A DNA stretch of 64,000 nucleotides from Mixophyes australis (lineage: Eukaryota; Chordata; Amphibia; Anura; Limnodynastidae): contig JAVHZZ010000008.1 of the NCBI GenBank assembly GCA_036250195.1, positions 7,616,434 through 7,680,433 on the forward strand, read 5' to 3'. Position numbers and translations under genes: made by a program. Below, piece after piece: positions 45,993-60,189 of the stretch. Below the pieces are notes generated by a model that saw only the letters and a program-made list of their open reading frames with translations, searched no databases and was not told the origin of the DNA. Every line of letters begins with the position of its first letter. Position 1 is the first letter of the stretch.

Positions 45993-46394
45993 CTCTAGGG
46001 GCTTTGAGGACGGGGGGACATGGCCATTTTCACTCCGCAAAAAGACTCAAATTTTGCACCAGTTAACAGCTGGGGTGTTCGGTCAAGTTCCATATTTTTA
46101 GGGGACACATTATTAGGAGCACTCAAAGCCACGTGAGCTACACACAGTGGTGGCACAGAGACAGCCCCCGCATCCCCTCACTCTAATGATTCATTTACAC
46201 CAATTGATGAGGCTAAACCAAGCAGTGTTTTAGTAGAAACCCTATAAAGTATAATTTAATGACATGATGGGCGGTGAAGTTGGAGGTTGGACTTTGACGT
46301 GACTGTTACACTCTTGCCCAGTGCACTGGTCCGTTTTCCATTCAAGTGCCCTCCTAGTTTTTGGAGGGGACTTATAAGAGGCTGAAACGTTGGG

Positions 46395-46575
46395 CGGAAT
46401 TCAATTGGCCGCATTACTGCCGAAAGTAACTCTGCCCGCACACTATTAACCGTTAATACGGTAATTTAAACGCCGGCTTTTGCTTGCGACTCCGAGCAGA
46501 AAGCAGGATTCAAATTACTGTATTAACGGTAACAGGTTTAGCACTGCGGTACTCTAGGGGTCAATGAATCCCCCC
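46395..46575. mobile_element. Palindromic MITE (GGAATTCAATTGGCCGC ends)
   Basis: Left GCGGAATTCAATTGGCCGCA, right GTACTCTAGGGGTCAATGAA, with ACCGTTAATACGGTAATTTA and ATTACTGTATTAACGGTAA as inner arms. A related partial copy is at about 10700-10800. Confidence 0.55.
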
Positions 46576-47141
46576 TTTGTGTACTGTGCAGAGCATCCAG
46601 GTGCAGCGATAAAACAGGTGTATCCCGTGTGTCTCGTTAATAAGCCTATAAGATGTTACCGGTTCTTTGTCCGCTAATTACTGTTTCAGATTCAGTATCT
46701 GAGCAGAGCTGGTTGAGATTGTGTTGTCATTGTTAGTAATTTATCCAATTTCTTACATAGACAAATATTTACAGTAATAAAAACCTGCACAGGAACATAG
46801 ACGGAATATTTTTCCACAATGTATTAGGAGCAGACCTTCTGTCTCTATGAGGTTAGAGCATTATGTGGGCTTACTATTTTCCTATTTTTATGCTGGGACA
46901 CATTCACAGCAGTGTTGGAAAATACAAGGTGCTACTAACATTATTTTTAATGGAAACCCCAACATTGGATTAAAAAACGTAATTTTTAATACAACGACAG
47001 GTAGAACATCCCCCAATTTAACTCCGGAATCAGTGACCATGTGGTAAGTAGATTAGTGGCAGAGTCGGTGCACGTGGAGGTCTATAGACACTGGCAAGTT
47101 AATTCGCTGTGAACTTGTTCGGCTCTGAAATGAGTGCAACA

Positions 47142-47240
47142 CCAGTAGGGAAATTAAATTGTAAGCTTCACTGGGTCAGAGACGGATGTGTCTGATTGCA
47201 CATTGCTGTGTTATATGTCGGCACTATATCAACCATAAGG
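47142..47240 (+). mobile_element. Degenerate SINE-like tail
   Basis: GGGAAATTAAATTGTAAGCT and GTCGGCACTATATCAACC look like a diverged version of the GGCGCTATATAAATA tail. Confidence 0.35.
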
Positions 47241-47478
47241 TAATAATGTTACAGACACCATATTCACAGTGGTTTGCAGTGTTTGTAAGACGAGTCTTAT
47301 AGACCAATCTATTCCTGCTTTTTAATTTTCCTATCTCTCCAGCAAACGGCTTTTCCAGCTTTTCTGATAATTCAAATTAATAAATATGAGTCTTGTGAAG
47401 CTCCTTCTGTTTTTTGCTGTAAACAGAGACCGGGGTAGATTCTGAATGTAACACAACTCACACTCACCTGCTTAATAG

Positions 47479-48470
47479 AGACTATCCTCAGAGGAACCCG
47501 CTATAGATACATGTAGTATTGACGGATCGTGCCGGACTAACCTCAGAGGGACACACTAGATATATGTAGCATTTACTAGGCTGTCTCGGACTATCCTCGG
47601 AGCAGTGCATTATGGATACATGTAACGTAGCACTAATCTGACACGGACTATCCTCGGAGCAGTGCACCATGGATACATGTAACGTAGCACTAATCTGACA
47701 CGGACTATCCTCAGAGCAGTGCACCATGGATACATGTAACGTAGCACTAATCTGACACGGACTATCCTCAGAGCAGTGCATTATGGATACATGTAACGTA
47801 GCACTAATCTGACACGGACTATCCTCAGAGCAGTGCACTATGGATACATGTAACGTAGCACTAATCTGACACGGACTATCCTCAGAGCAGTGCACTATGG
47901 ATACATGTAACGTAGCACTAATCTGACACGGACTATCCTCAGAGCAGTGCACTATGGATTCTTGTAGCGTAGCACTAATCTGACACGGACTATCCTCGGA
48001 GCAGTGCACTATGGATACATGTAACGTAGCACTAATCTGACACGGACTATCCTCAGAGCAGTGCACTATGGATACATGTAACGTAGCACTAATCTGACAC
48101 GGACTATCCTCGGAGCAGTGCACTATGGATTCATGTAGCGTAGCACTAATCTGACACGGACTATCCTTGGAGCAGTACACTATGGATTCATGTAGCGTAG
48201 CACTAATCTGACACGGACTATCCTCGGAGCAGTGCACTATGGATTCATGTAGCGTAGCACTAATCTGACACGGACTATCCTCGGAGCAGTGCACTATGGA
48301 TTCATGTAGCGTAGCACTAATCTGACACGGACTATCCTCAGAGCAGTGCACTATGGACACATGTAGCGTACCACGCATCTGACACGGACTATCCTCGGAG
48401 CAGTACACTACGGACACATGTAGCGTTTACCTGAGCGTCCCGGACTATCCTCGGAGCGGTTATACCGTGC
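47479..48470. repeat. 57-bp tandem repeat, about 17 copies, next to the PSMA4 3' end
   Basis: Units contain GACACGGACTATCCTCAGAG, CAGTGCACTATGGATACATG and TAACGTAGCACTAATCT. The first and last units are degenerate and the middle ones nearly identical. The period is 57 = 3 x 19, so the minus strand stays open for 309 codons. No splice link or start context makes it a gene. Confidence 0.93.
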
Positions 48471-48585
48471 ATATAACCCATCTGTAATGGATGTTTTGTA
48501 TGTGTGTGTAAAACTCTGGACTCTCAAAGTGCTAAAGACCAACATTTCATTCCCAGACAACAGTTTAAGAAAAACCAGCTGCAGT

Positions 48586-48591
48586 TTTATT
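48586..48591 (-). terminator. PSMA4: PSMA4 polyadenylation signal AATAAA
   Basis: On the minus strand AATAAA lies about 140 bases after the stop codon, giving a short 3' UTR as is usual for proteasome subunit messages. The 57-bp tandem array starts about 120 bases farther downstream. Confidence 0.65.
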
Positions 48592-48726
48592 TCAGGAGCA
48601 AAACAAAAACCCAACAAATATGGTGAAAATTCATTCAGTATCAGAATCTTTGATGGACATCAGTGATTGACAGGTGAAGAAATAGGAATTTTAACAGGAA
48701 ATAATATAAACAGACATTTTCACCAT

Positions 48727-53295
<4,569 letters not shown>

Positions 53296-53298
<3 letters not shown>

Positions 53299-53364
53299 TT
53301 TGGATGTTTAAAGTTTTCTTTCTACTATGAATCTTTTCTGCTCTTCACTTTGAGCCGTCTCGTC
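53296..53364 (-). CDS. PSMA4: PSMA4 exon 2: leader plus the start codon only
   Basis: Acceptor TTTTTACAG; the exon ends ATCCAAAATG|GTGAGT, so ATG (53298-53296) is its last three bases and translation continues in exon 3. As I recall, human PSMA4 has the same start-codon split. Confidence 0.85.
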
Positions 53365-53689
53365 CTGTAAAAAGAAAACAATGTCACTTTCTATCACATA
53401 ATGTGAATACGTCAGTGCCCACGTGAGAGACACGGGGTGTTGCTCAGATGAAATATATAGCATGCAGGACAGATTGATATTGGATACTGCACTCGAACAT
53501 GACACGGTCACTGGACACAGGAACTAAACTGTGTGTCTTAATTATCCAGCTTTGATAAATCACAATTTACACAGTCTACAGATAAGGAACAGACATAAAG
53601 AATTGTAGCAATCATACGAAGAGAAGTAGCACTGAGTAAAAATAGTTAATATGAAAAGTGGGCAAAAGTTTAAAAACTGGGACTGGTGA

Positions 53690-54990
53690 TGGTTAAAGGG
53701 ACAGTTGAGCAATGGAAAGAGAAGGCACAGAGGCACTGGCGATGATGGTACCCAGTATTGGGGTCACTGAGGTTAGTGGGAACAGGAGTACAGGTGACAG
53801 AGCATTGGGCACAGAGGTACAGTTGATGGGGCAGTAGTAGTAATAATAGACGATGACTGTACATTAGTGGTAATAATAGAAGTTGACTGTACGTACAGAG
53901 TAGTTGGCACAGGGGCAGTGGAGACATGGGGCAGAGTAGTTGGCACAGGCTGAGTACTGACAAGATACAGAGTAGTTGTTAGATGACAGTGTAGTGGAGT
54001 CAGAGGACATTAGTGATCACAGGGGTAGATAGGACAGAGATCATGGAGTATTTGGCACAAGGTGAGTGGTGATTATGGTGATACAGACCAAAAGTGATGA
54101 CAGGGGGGCACAGAGTAGATGTGGCAGGGACTGTGGTGACAGAGGGCAGTAAAGATCAATGTGACTGAAGCAGGGGTAAGAAGTGCACAGAGTAGTTGCC
54201 ACAGGGGCTGTAGCGATCACAAAGGACAGTGGGCACCGGGGTAATGGAGTCATGGAGCGGTAGTGATCACAGGGTGGATTGTGACAGGGGGCAGTGGTGA
54301 CCAGGGGTAGATAAGAGAGGGCACAGAGCAGTTGGTACAGGGGCAATGGTAACAGAGGGTAATAAGGATCACATGGTGACATAGTGGAGTCAGGGAACAG
54401 TAATGATCACAGGATGAGTTGTGACAGGGGGCAGTGGCAACATGGACAGAGGTGACACCGGGCATGGAGCAGTTGGCAGAGGGCTAGTGGTGTATGGGGT
54501 AGAGAAGACACAGGCAGTAGGCACAGTGGTAGTGGACTCAGGGATAGATATGATAGTGGGCATAGGGTTAGTGGAGTGAGTTGGCACAGGGCTAGTGATA
54601 ACTGGGGTAGATAAGACAGCAGGTGGTACAGAGCACAGGGGTAGATATGACAGTGTGCACTCGGTAGTTGGCACAGGGTTAGTGGTGTATGGGGTAGAGA
54701 AGACAGAGGACACAGGGTAGTAGGCACAGTGGTAGTGGACTCAGGGGTATATGATAGTGGGCATAGGGTTAGTGGAGTGAGTTGGCACAGAGCAGACAGC
54801 AGGTGGTACAGAGCACAGGGGTAGATATGACAGTGTGCACTCGGTAGTTGGCACAGGGTTAGTGCAGTCACCTGGCACGGAGCACAGGGGGTAGATAAGA
54901 CAGCTGGCACGGAGCAGGGGGCACAGGGGTAGATAAGACAGGTGGCACGGAGCACAGGGGTAGTGGAGTCAGGGGGCGGCGGACCGGCGG
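53690..54990. repeat. Degenerate G-rich minisatellite in PSMA4 intron 1
   Basis: Recurring GGCACAGGGGTAGTGGAGTC, GAGTAGTTGGCACAGGG and GTAGATAAGACAG pieces fill about 1.3 kb. Two blocks (about 54495-54680 and 54680-54860) look like tandem copies of each other. Confidence 0.85.
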
Positions 54991-55077
54991 GATAATGCAG
55001 TCATAGCCCAGAGCTCCCCCGGGGGTATATGCCGGGTTACTGTCCGGAGCCCCCCGCACACTCACACTCACACTCAC

Positions 55078-55165
55078 CGCTCGGCCGGGCAGCTACGGGG
55101 AGATGAGAGGAAACAGGAGACACAGATACCGCTCAGTCACCGCACACAGAGCAACATGGCCGCCT
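55078..55165 (-). other. PSMA4: PSMA4 non-coding exon 1
   Basis: On the minus strand the leader ends GCCGAGCG|GTGAGTG, so the exon boundary is 55078. The 5' end is not certain and is placed near the NRF1-like site. Intron 1 runs from 55077 to 53365. Confidence 0.6.
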
Positions 55166-55260
55166 GCGCATGCTCACTGCGCCTGGTCACGTGGTGGGCG
55201 GGCGGAAGTGGCTGCTGCGGCGGCGGCGGCAGCCATCTTTGTTGTGGGAACTAGATGGAG
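55078..55260 (-). promoter_or_regulatory. PSMA4: PSMA4 CpG-rich promoter
   Basis: A GC-rich block with an NRF1-like TGCGCATGCT (55165-55174), an E-box CACGTG (55188-55193), GC boxes (GGGCGGGCGG, about 55196-55205), an ETS-like GCGGAAGTG (about 55202-55210), an ACATGGCCGCC YY1-like motif (about 55154-55164) and a GCC run near 55216-55230. There is no TATA box. This is a typical housekeeping promoter. Whether it also fires rightward is unknown. Confidence 0.65.
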
Positions 55261-55299
55261 TTTGCCAATATCTGTGACTTTCACATAAATATGGCAGCA

Positions 55300-55990
55300 T
55301 GCATTAAGGAACTTTGGATGGTTCATTTTTACGTATTTGTAATTTGAAACAGAGCTGTTCTAATTTTCACTGCCAGGTGAAACAGTTTGTCTTCCTCTAC
55401 TGTATATCACAATTGTTTGAAAGGTTTAGCCCCATTTAAATATAGAAGATTATATATTCTTGTACTGTAAAACAAGTGACTTTATGCATACAAACCAACA
55501 GTCCCAATTTTTCGACTGAAAGGGTATTGGCTTGTAGGAAAATGTGAGGTTTGTCTGGATCTGCTCAACACTCAGGTACTTGTTTCCTAATTATACTCTT
55601 AAGCAAAATCCAGCAGTTTGAGTAACTCACAAAACACCAAGGTCAGATCTGAAAAATTTATACAAAATGTATTGTACACCGATGCACAGTAATTACAACG
55701 AAAAATAGCTGTATCAAATCAATCTAAATGACAAAGGCACTAATTGTTGTGATATATACGAGACATATATGATTATTCATCGGATTATTTTGCTTTATGT
55801 CAGTCTCGTGCTTACAGTGCATCAATATTCTACAAACAATATAATAATTGCCGTCCTGTAATTCAGATGGTTTCTGACTATAGGCGTTAAGTTGAGCTGT
55901 GATTTCTTCACTAGATCAGTTTAACAGAAGTTTGATAACTTTATATTGGGATTCACATAACTCTTCACTGGCCAATAAGGAACTAGTTCA
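55300..55990. other. AT-rich DNA between PSMA4 and the repeat block
   Basis: No exon, repeat unit or signal was recognised here. Confidence 0.5.
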
Positions 55991-55996
55991 TCCATA

Positions 55997-56217
55997 CCAG
56001 GGGCAAACACAGGATTTGTAGTTTTGGGTTTCCACACCACGGCACCAATGGGCATGACCAGCATGCATGGGGGCGTGTCTATAATTTTAGACAGTGCTGG
56101 GCTGCTCTCCAACTCTTTCTATCCCCATCAAATACACGGGGCAAGACACCTCAAGCATACAGTGCCCAGCCTGAGAGGGGGGTTCCAGGCACCAGGAAAC
56201 CCCCCATGGGTGCACTC
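55997..56217 (+). repeat. Dispersed repeat, copy 2 (pair with 1332-1645)
   Basis: Reads GGGGCAAACACAGGATTTGT, then CATGACCAGCATGCATGGGG and CTGGGCTGCTCTCCAACTC as in copy 1, but lacks about 70 bases of the middle. Confidence 0.75.
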
Positions 56218-56248
56218 CTGCATACAGCAGACTGAACTGTGTGCATGA

Positions 56249-56895
56249 CAAAAAAAGACAGTCGTCAGCGCTTATCCTTAACACTGCATATCTGTGTGTA
56301 TCTAGCAAAATGAAAACATGAGATATTAGTTCTTATTTTGATCGAAACATTTAAGCCTGCATCTCAGCGTCAAGGGCACCTCATTGTATGCAGGTCCTAC
56401 ACTGACCTATATGCTTTAAACACCATTATAATGCAATTAAAATAAGATGCACTCACCTCCCAGGTATAGGGGTTTACATCTAGCAAGAGCTGGCTTGTGA
56501 GCCACACCCAAATGTGCTTTAAATAGGCTTGATGGACAGCTGCTATGACGATAAGGCAATGTTTTGAAAGAAAATCAGAAAAAATCAAGCCTGCGCTCGG
56601 TATATCCCATATTATATCTGGTATTTTATTTGCATTTTAATGGTGTTTAAAGCATATGGGTCAGTGTAGGACCTGCATACAATGAAGTGCCCTTGACGCT
56701 GGGATGCAGGCTTAAATGTTTTGATCAAGATATGAACTAATATCTCATATTTTCATTTTGCTAGACACACACAGATATGCAGTGTTACGGATAAGTGCTG
56801 ACAACTGTCTTATTTGTTTTGTATACGTATATGGGCATTTATATTGCCAAGCAGCTGGTACCATATATGGGATATACCGAGAGCAGGCTTGTTTT
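56249..56895. repeat. Large nested inverted repeat
   Basis: Arm 56253-56450 pairs with arm 56625-56815 over about 190 bases with roughly 90% match (for example ACTGCATATCTGTGTGTATC against its complement near 56765-56785). A second inverted pair joins about 56583-56620 (GCTCGGTATATCCCATAT) with 56853-56895. No transposase or reverse transcriptase frame was seen. Confidence 0.8.
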
Positions 56896-57530
56896 TGCTC
56901 TGGTTTTGAATCGGGTGAATGACCTGGAAACAGCAAGAAATCCAGGGACTGAAAGTTTCCAAAGATGCAATGGTGAAATAATGAGGATCGCCCTTCACAG
57001 TAAATCAGTCGTCTGTGGTCAGCAAATGGGCAGCAAGTTAGGTGCGATCTGCAAATAACATTTTGGGGGAATAAGTCCAGCGAGTTTGTCACTAGTTTAG
57101 AATGTTGTGTGATGTTCAGTGAAAGGGGGGGGGGGGGGGATTCCTCTTAATTTCCTGGCATATTCTTTTGTCTAACACAAGTTTTGTTTTTTTGTTTCTC
57201 TTATTTTTTTTGTGGGCAACGGATGTTGTTGTCCCTCTCGCTGGGTACCATTTCAATCTGCCAGCCTCTTCGCCTAGACTAATGAACATTATGTTTTCAC
57301 ACCTTGGAAGTGAGATTCTATCCAGAACGGTAACATTTTGTAGAATTTCCTGAGCCAATGTATTTTTCTCTCATTTGCAATGCTAATACCAATTAATGGG
57401 ATTCAAAGTAACGAAAACAGCATCATTCTATACAAACATGAAACTTCTGCAATGACTGACAACTGCCGTAAACAGAATAAATACGAGATAATATCGCTGC
57501 CAGTCACTCTCTCGCCCACTTGAGACACAT

Positions 57531-57691
57531 CTACAACTCTTTCAGCAAGAGCAGCGCAGAGCGCAGGATTACGCCGTCCCCTGAGCTGAACTTTTCCAGA
57601 GCTTCAGTGATTTTCTCCGGGCTCAAAGTTAAATTATAGATGAGGTTGAACTTGTGAATGACTTCTTTAGCTCTCTCTGTTTCTACTAGAC
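57531..57691 (-). CDS. Unrecognised gene, terminal coding exon
   Basis: Acceptor TTTCTGTAG, then an open frame of 53 codons ending in TAG at 57533-57531. It encodes IYNLTLSPEKITEALEKFSS and then GDGVILRSALLLLKEL. The phase fits the donor at 58727. Confidence 0.7.
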
Positions 57692-59936
57692 CTACAGAAA
57701 GGAACAAGATATGAGTTTAGGGATAATCACTGGGACAGAGTGTGACAAATCGCTGCAAACTATTTATAAACATAAGTACGCTTTAGATTTGCAAAATCTT
57801 TTCTTATGTATGTTCAGTGCGCAAAATGCGTCTAAATAAGCCTCTTAATGTATTAGGTAGCCAGTGGAATTGGAAGTTAAAGGATCTGGGGGTATATTTG
57901 CTAAACTGCGGGTTTGAAAAAGTGGAGATGTTGCCTATAGCAACCAATCAGATGCTAGCTCTCATTTATCTAGCACAGTCTATATAATATGATAGCTAGA
58001 ATCTGATTGGTTGCTACCATTCTACTCCACAGTGTGACTAATTTTGAAGACTGATAGTTCTCCAAATGTGATACAATTTAATAATCTAATAATTGCATCA
58101 ATATTCAGCTCATGTGCCGTGTGTGGGGGAAGGGGGGCTACACAGCTTGGTTCGAGGCCCCTCACCTCGGGCCCCTCAGGGACCCCGCGGATACGGCAAA
58201 CTGAGCATACCAGATAAGTGATCATTTGGCCTTTATTTTAACTGAGTCCCTTACAACATTTAATAAATTAAATTAATTTTAATTGTATTTATGCAATAAA
58301 TACATGTATGTAGGGCATTATAGATTGATTTAAATGGAATAAATACATTTATCTCACAGTTTATATATAACTTTCCTGCATTATTTTCTTTATATTCAGT
58401 TATTGGATCCCTTATCCAGAATGCTGTTCCGGATAAGGGATTCTGATGTAAACTTGTGCACCACATTACTGTACATTTTACATTTTCATTTATGTTTCTC
58501 TCTTTGCAATTATAAATTCAAAACGACCTTCTATCTTATCGATTCTTTTTCTTTCTTTTTAATTTTGACCACTTTTTTTTAAGTTTTTCGTCAATTCACC
58601 GCTAGGATGAAGTTTGAGCTTTAGAAACAGGAACATCATTTAATTGCAGAGAGGCCTGCATTTATAAAGGAGACGTTAAAAATACATAGTTTCGGTGATG
58701 TATTCAGTCTACTGTGAATAAATTACCGGTGTCTTTTATCTGGCAGAGCTGAAGAACAGTTTCTAGCTTGTTGAATCGATCAATCCAGTCCTCACGGTCT
58801 TCAGAACTCCGGCGTTCAAAGAGATGCAAAGCAGGTTCGGTGACGGGCTGGGCGTCCCACCGAGAGTTGGACTTTTTGCTGGCCGAGTATGAACTTTCTG
58901 AAGTTTCTGAAATATCCTGTGAATAACATTGAGTAATGTAATCCTTATCTAATCTATGTCCACTAACGGTGTCTGGGCTGTGATTGACAGTGAGAAAATA
59001 TGGCAACATCATCATCATCATCAACATTTATTTATATCGCGCCCAAAAATTCCGTTGGCGCTTTACAACATAAAACAAAGCTTTATTTTAGGGGGTTAAT
59101 TTGGAGGAAAGTACTAATTAGGTGCCCTCTTTCTGTGTGTTTTTCCTACACATTTATCCAGACATATTGGGAAAAATTGAGGCCCCTGATCAACAAAATC
59201 CACACCCCACTGATCACACAAAACACGCCCTAGTACACCCGATCGCTCCCACTATCTGACCAATCAGGTCACTTTATGCATAAGCCCCGCCCATTCAAAG
59301 GTCCACGAATCGGAACTGAGCCTTATGAAGGGATCACAGTATCCACTCCAGGGGACTCGGTCATTCATTCCACGGACCCCCATAGCTCAGGGTGGAGAAG
59401 CGGCACCAACCCTTTGTGGAAGTCTAGGTGTGGGGGTTGATTATTATTATAATCAGGAACTCCACGCTCTCTGTTTCCTTGTGGCTTGTGTTGGAGACAC
59501 AGACAGCATAGACTCTGCCCCCCAAAGGGCTTGTTTATTAGGGAAGGGGGCTATGCTGTCTGTTTTTTAATGTTATTATATCTATTAGATTTTGAGTACC
59601 TGTAAAACCCCACAAAGTGGACCATCAATAGACGTATGGACAGTAAGTAAATGTAAATAAAAAATATTGAGGGTATGTAGTTACGTTGTTTGTCAAGGGG
59701 AGCTGAAATACCATTCATGGACTCCAACTGAACACTGCCACCTAATGTCCAAATTATCATGAAAATAGTAAAGAATGCTTATGTCTGATTAGATAGCAAT
59801 TAATTTTCTAGGAATTAGTTTCACCCAAGTACCATTCTCACTCAAAAAAAGACACAATGTATAAGCAGACTTACCCTGAGATCAGGCTGGGTTGTACGGT
59901 CTTCCTGCGTCCTGATGAAGCAGATATCTTCCTTTT
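57531..59936 (-). CDS. Unrecognised protein-coding gene, last three coding exons (5' part missing)
   Basis: Three minus-strand exons join with matching phases: 59931-59875 (57 bases, or from 59936 with another acceptor), 58916-58727 (190 bases) and 57691-57531 (161 bases with TAG). They give about 135 C-terminal residues. The first exon encodes EDICFIRTQEDRTTQPDLR; the second includes a Ser-rich part (DISETSESSYSASKKSNSRW) and a helical stretch (EDREDWIDRFNKLETVLQLC); the last encodes VETERAKEVIHKFNLIYNLT and ends RSALLLLKEL. It is hydrophilic, with no membrane segment. I do not recognise the family and assign no function. Earlier exons must lie to the right of 59936, so the 30-bp minisatellite is probably inside an intron. 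Confidence 0.7.
57885..58030. mobile_element. Palindromic MITE in the unrecognised gene
   Basis: Starts GGGGGTATATTTGCTAAACT, with arms AACCAATCAGATGCTAGCT / AGCTAGAATCTGATTGGTTG. The right end is cut short. Lies in the last intron of the minus-strand gene. Confidence 0.6.
58727..58916 (-). CDS. Unrecognised gene, penultimate coding exon
   Basis: Acceptor TTATTCACAG, donor ACCG|GTAATT. It encodes 63 codons and one base, including EPALHLFERRSSEDREDWID and RFNKLETVLQL. Confidence 0.72.
59003..59080 (-). mobile_element. SINE-like 3' tail fragment
   Basis: CATCATCATCATCATCAACA then TTTATATCGCGCCCAAAAAT is a related tail on the minus strand, 90 bases upstream of the exon ending at 58916. Confidence 0.5.
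59875..59931 (-). CDS. Unrecognised gene, third-last coding exon
   Basis: The donor is CTCAGG|GTAAGT. The acceptor is either AAAAG at 59932 or ATCAAG at 59937, after a T-rich tract. It encodes about 19 codons in phase with the next exon. Confidence 0.6.
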
Positions 59937-60189
59937 CTTGATAAAAAAAAAACAAAAAAACTTTTTTTTTTAAACCAATATTCCCACCTAGATGTTAGTG
60001 GTTGATTTAAAGCTCTCCAGACCTGTCTAGTGTCACCAATGTCTAGGGGCGCTCCCAGATTATGTCATTTTATCCGTGAAATGTTCTTACAGCTGATCAA
60101 CTGTGAACGCAATTCTCAGTGCAGGTTCTTAATCTGACTGTGGGGACATCTGCTCAGTACCACCATTATGTTCTGCTGCAACTCACTTG

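Larger units (their letters stand above)
44750..47470. other. Middle of the HOOK1-PSMA4 gap
   Basis: Apart from the hAT MITE at 45883, the palindromic repeat at 46395 and a degenerate SINE tail at 47142, no gene was found. An ACAAGATGGCGGCAT motif at about 45722-45736 is a YY1-like site but no exon follows. Confidence 0.45.

Noticed and set aside
47488..48417. A 309-residue Cys-containing repeat protein on the minus strand
   Set aside because: The 57-bp tandem period keeps the frame open. There is no promoter, no splice link and degenerate end units.
53670..55077. Several Leu/Pro/Cys-rich minus-strand frames of 97-182 codons
   Set aside because: They fall in the degenerate minisatellite of PSMA4 intron 1 and overlap each other in different frames.
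55103..55288. Plus-strand frame with an Ala run in the PSMA4 promoter
   Set aside because: GC-rich promoter sequence gives such frames by chance; the Ala run is the GCG/GCC repeat.
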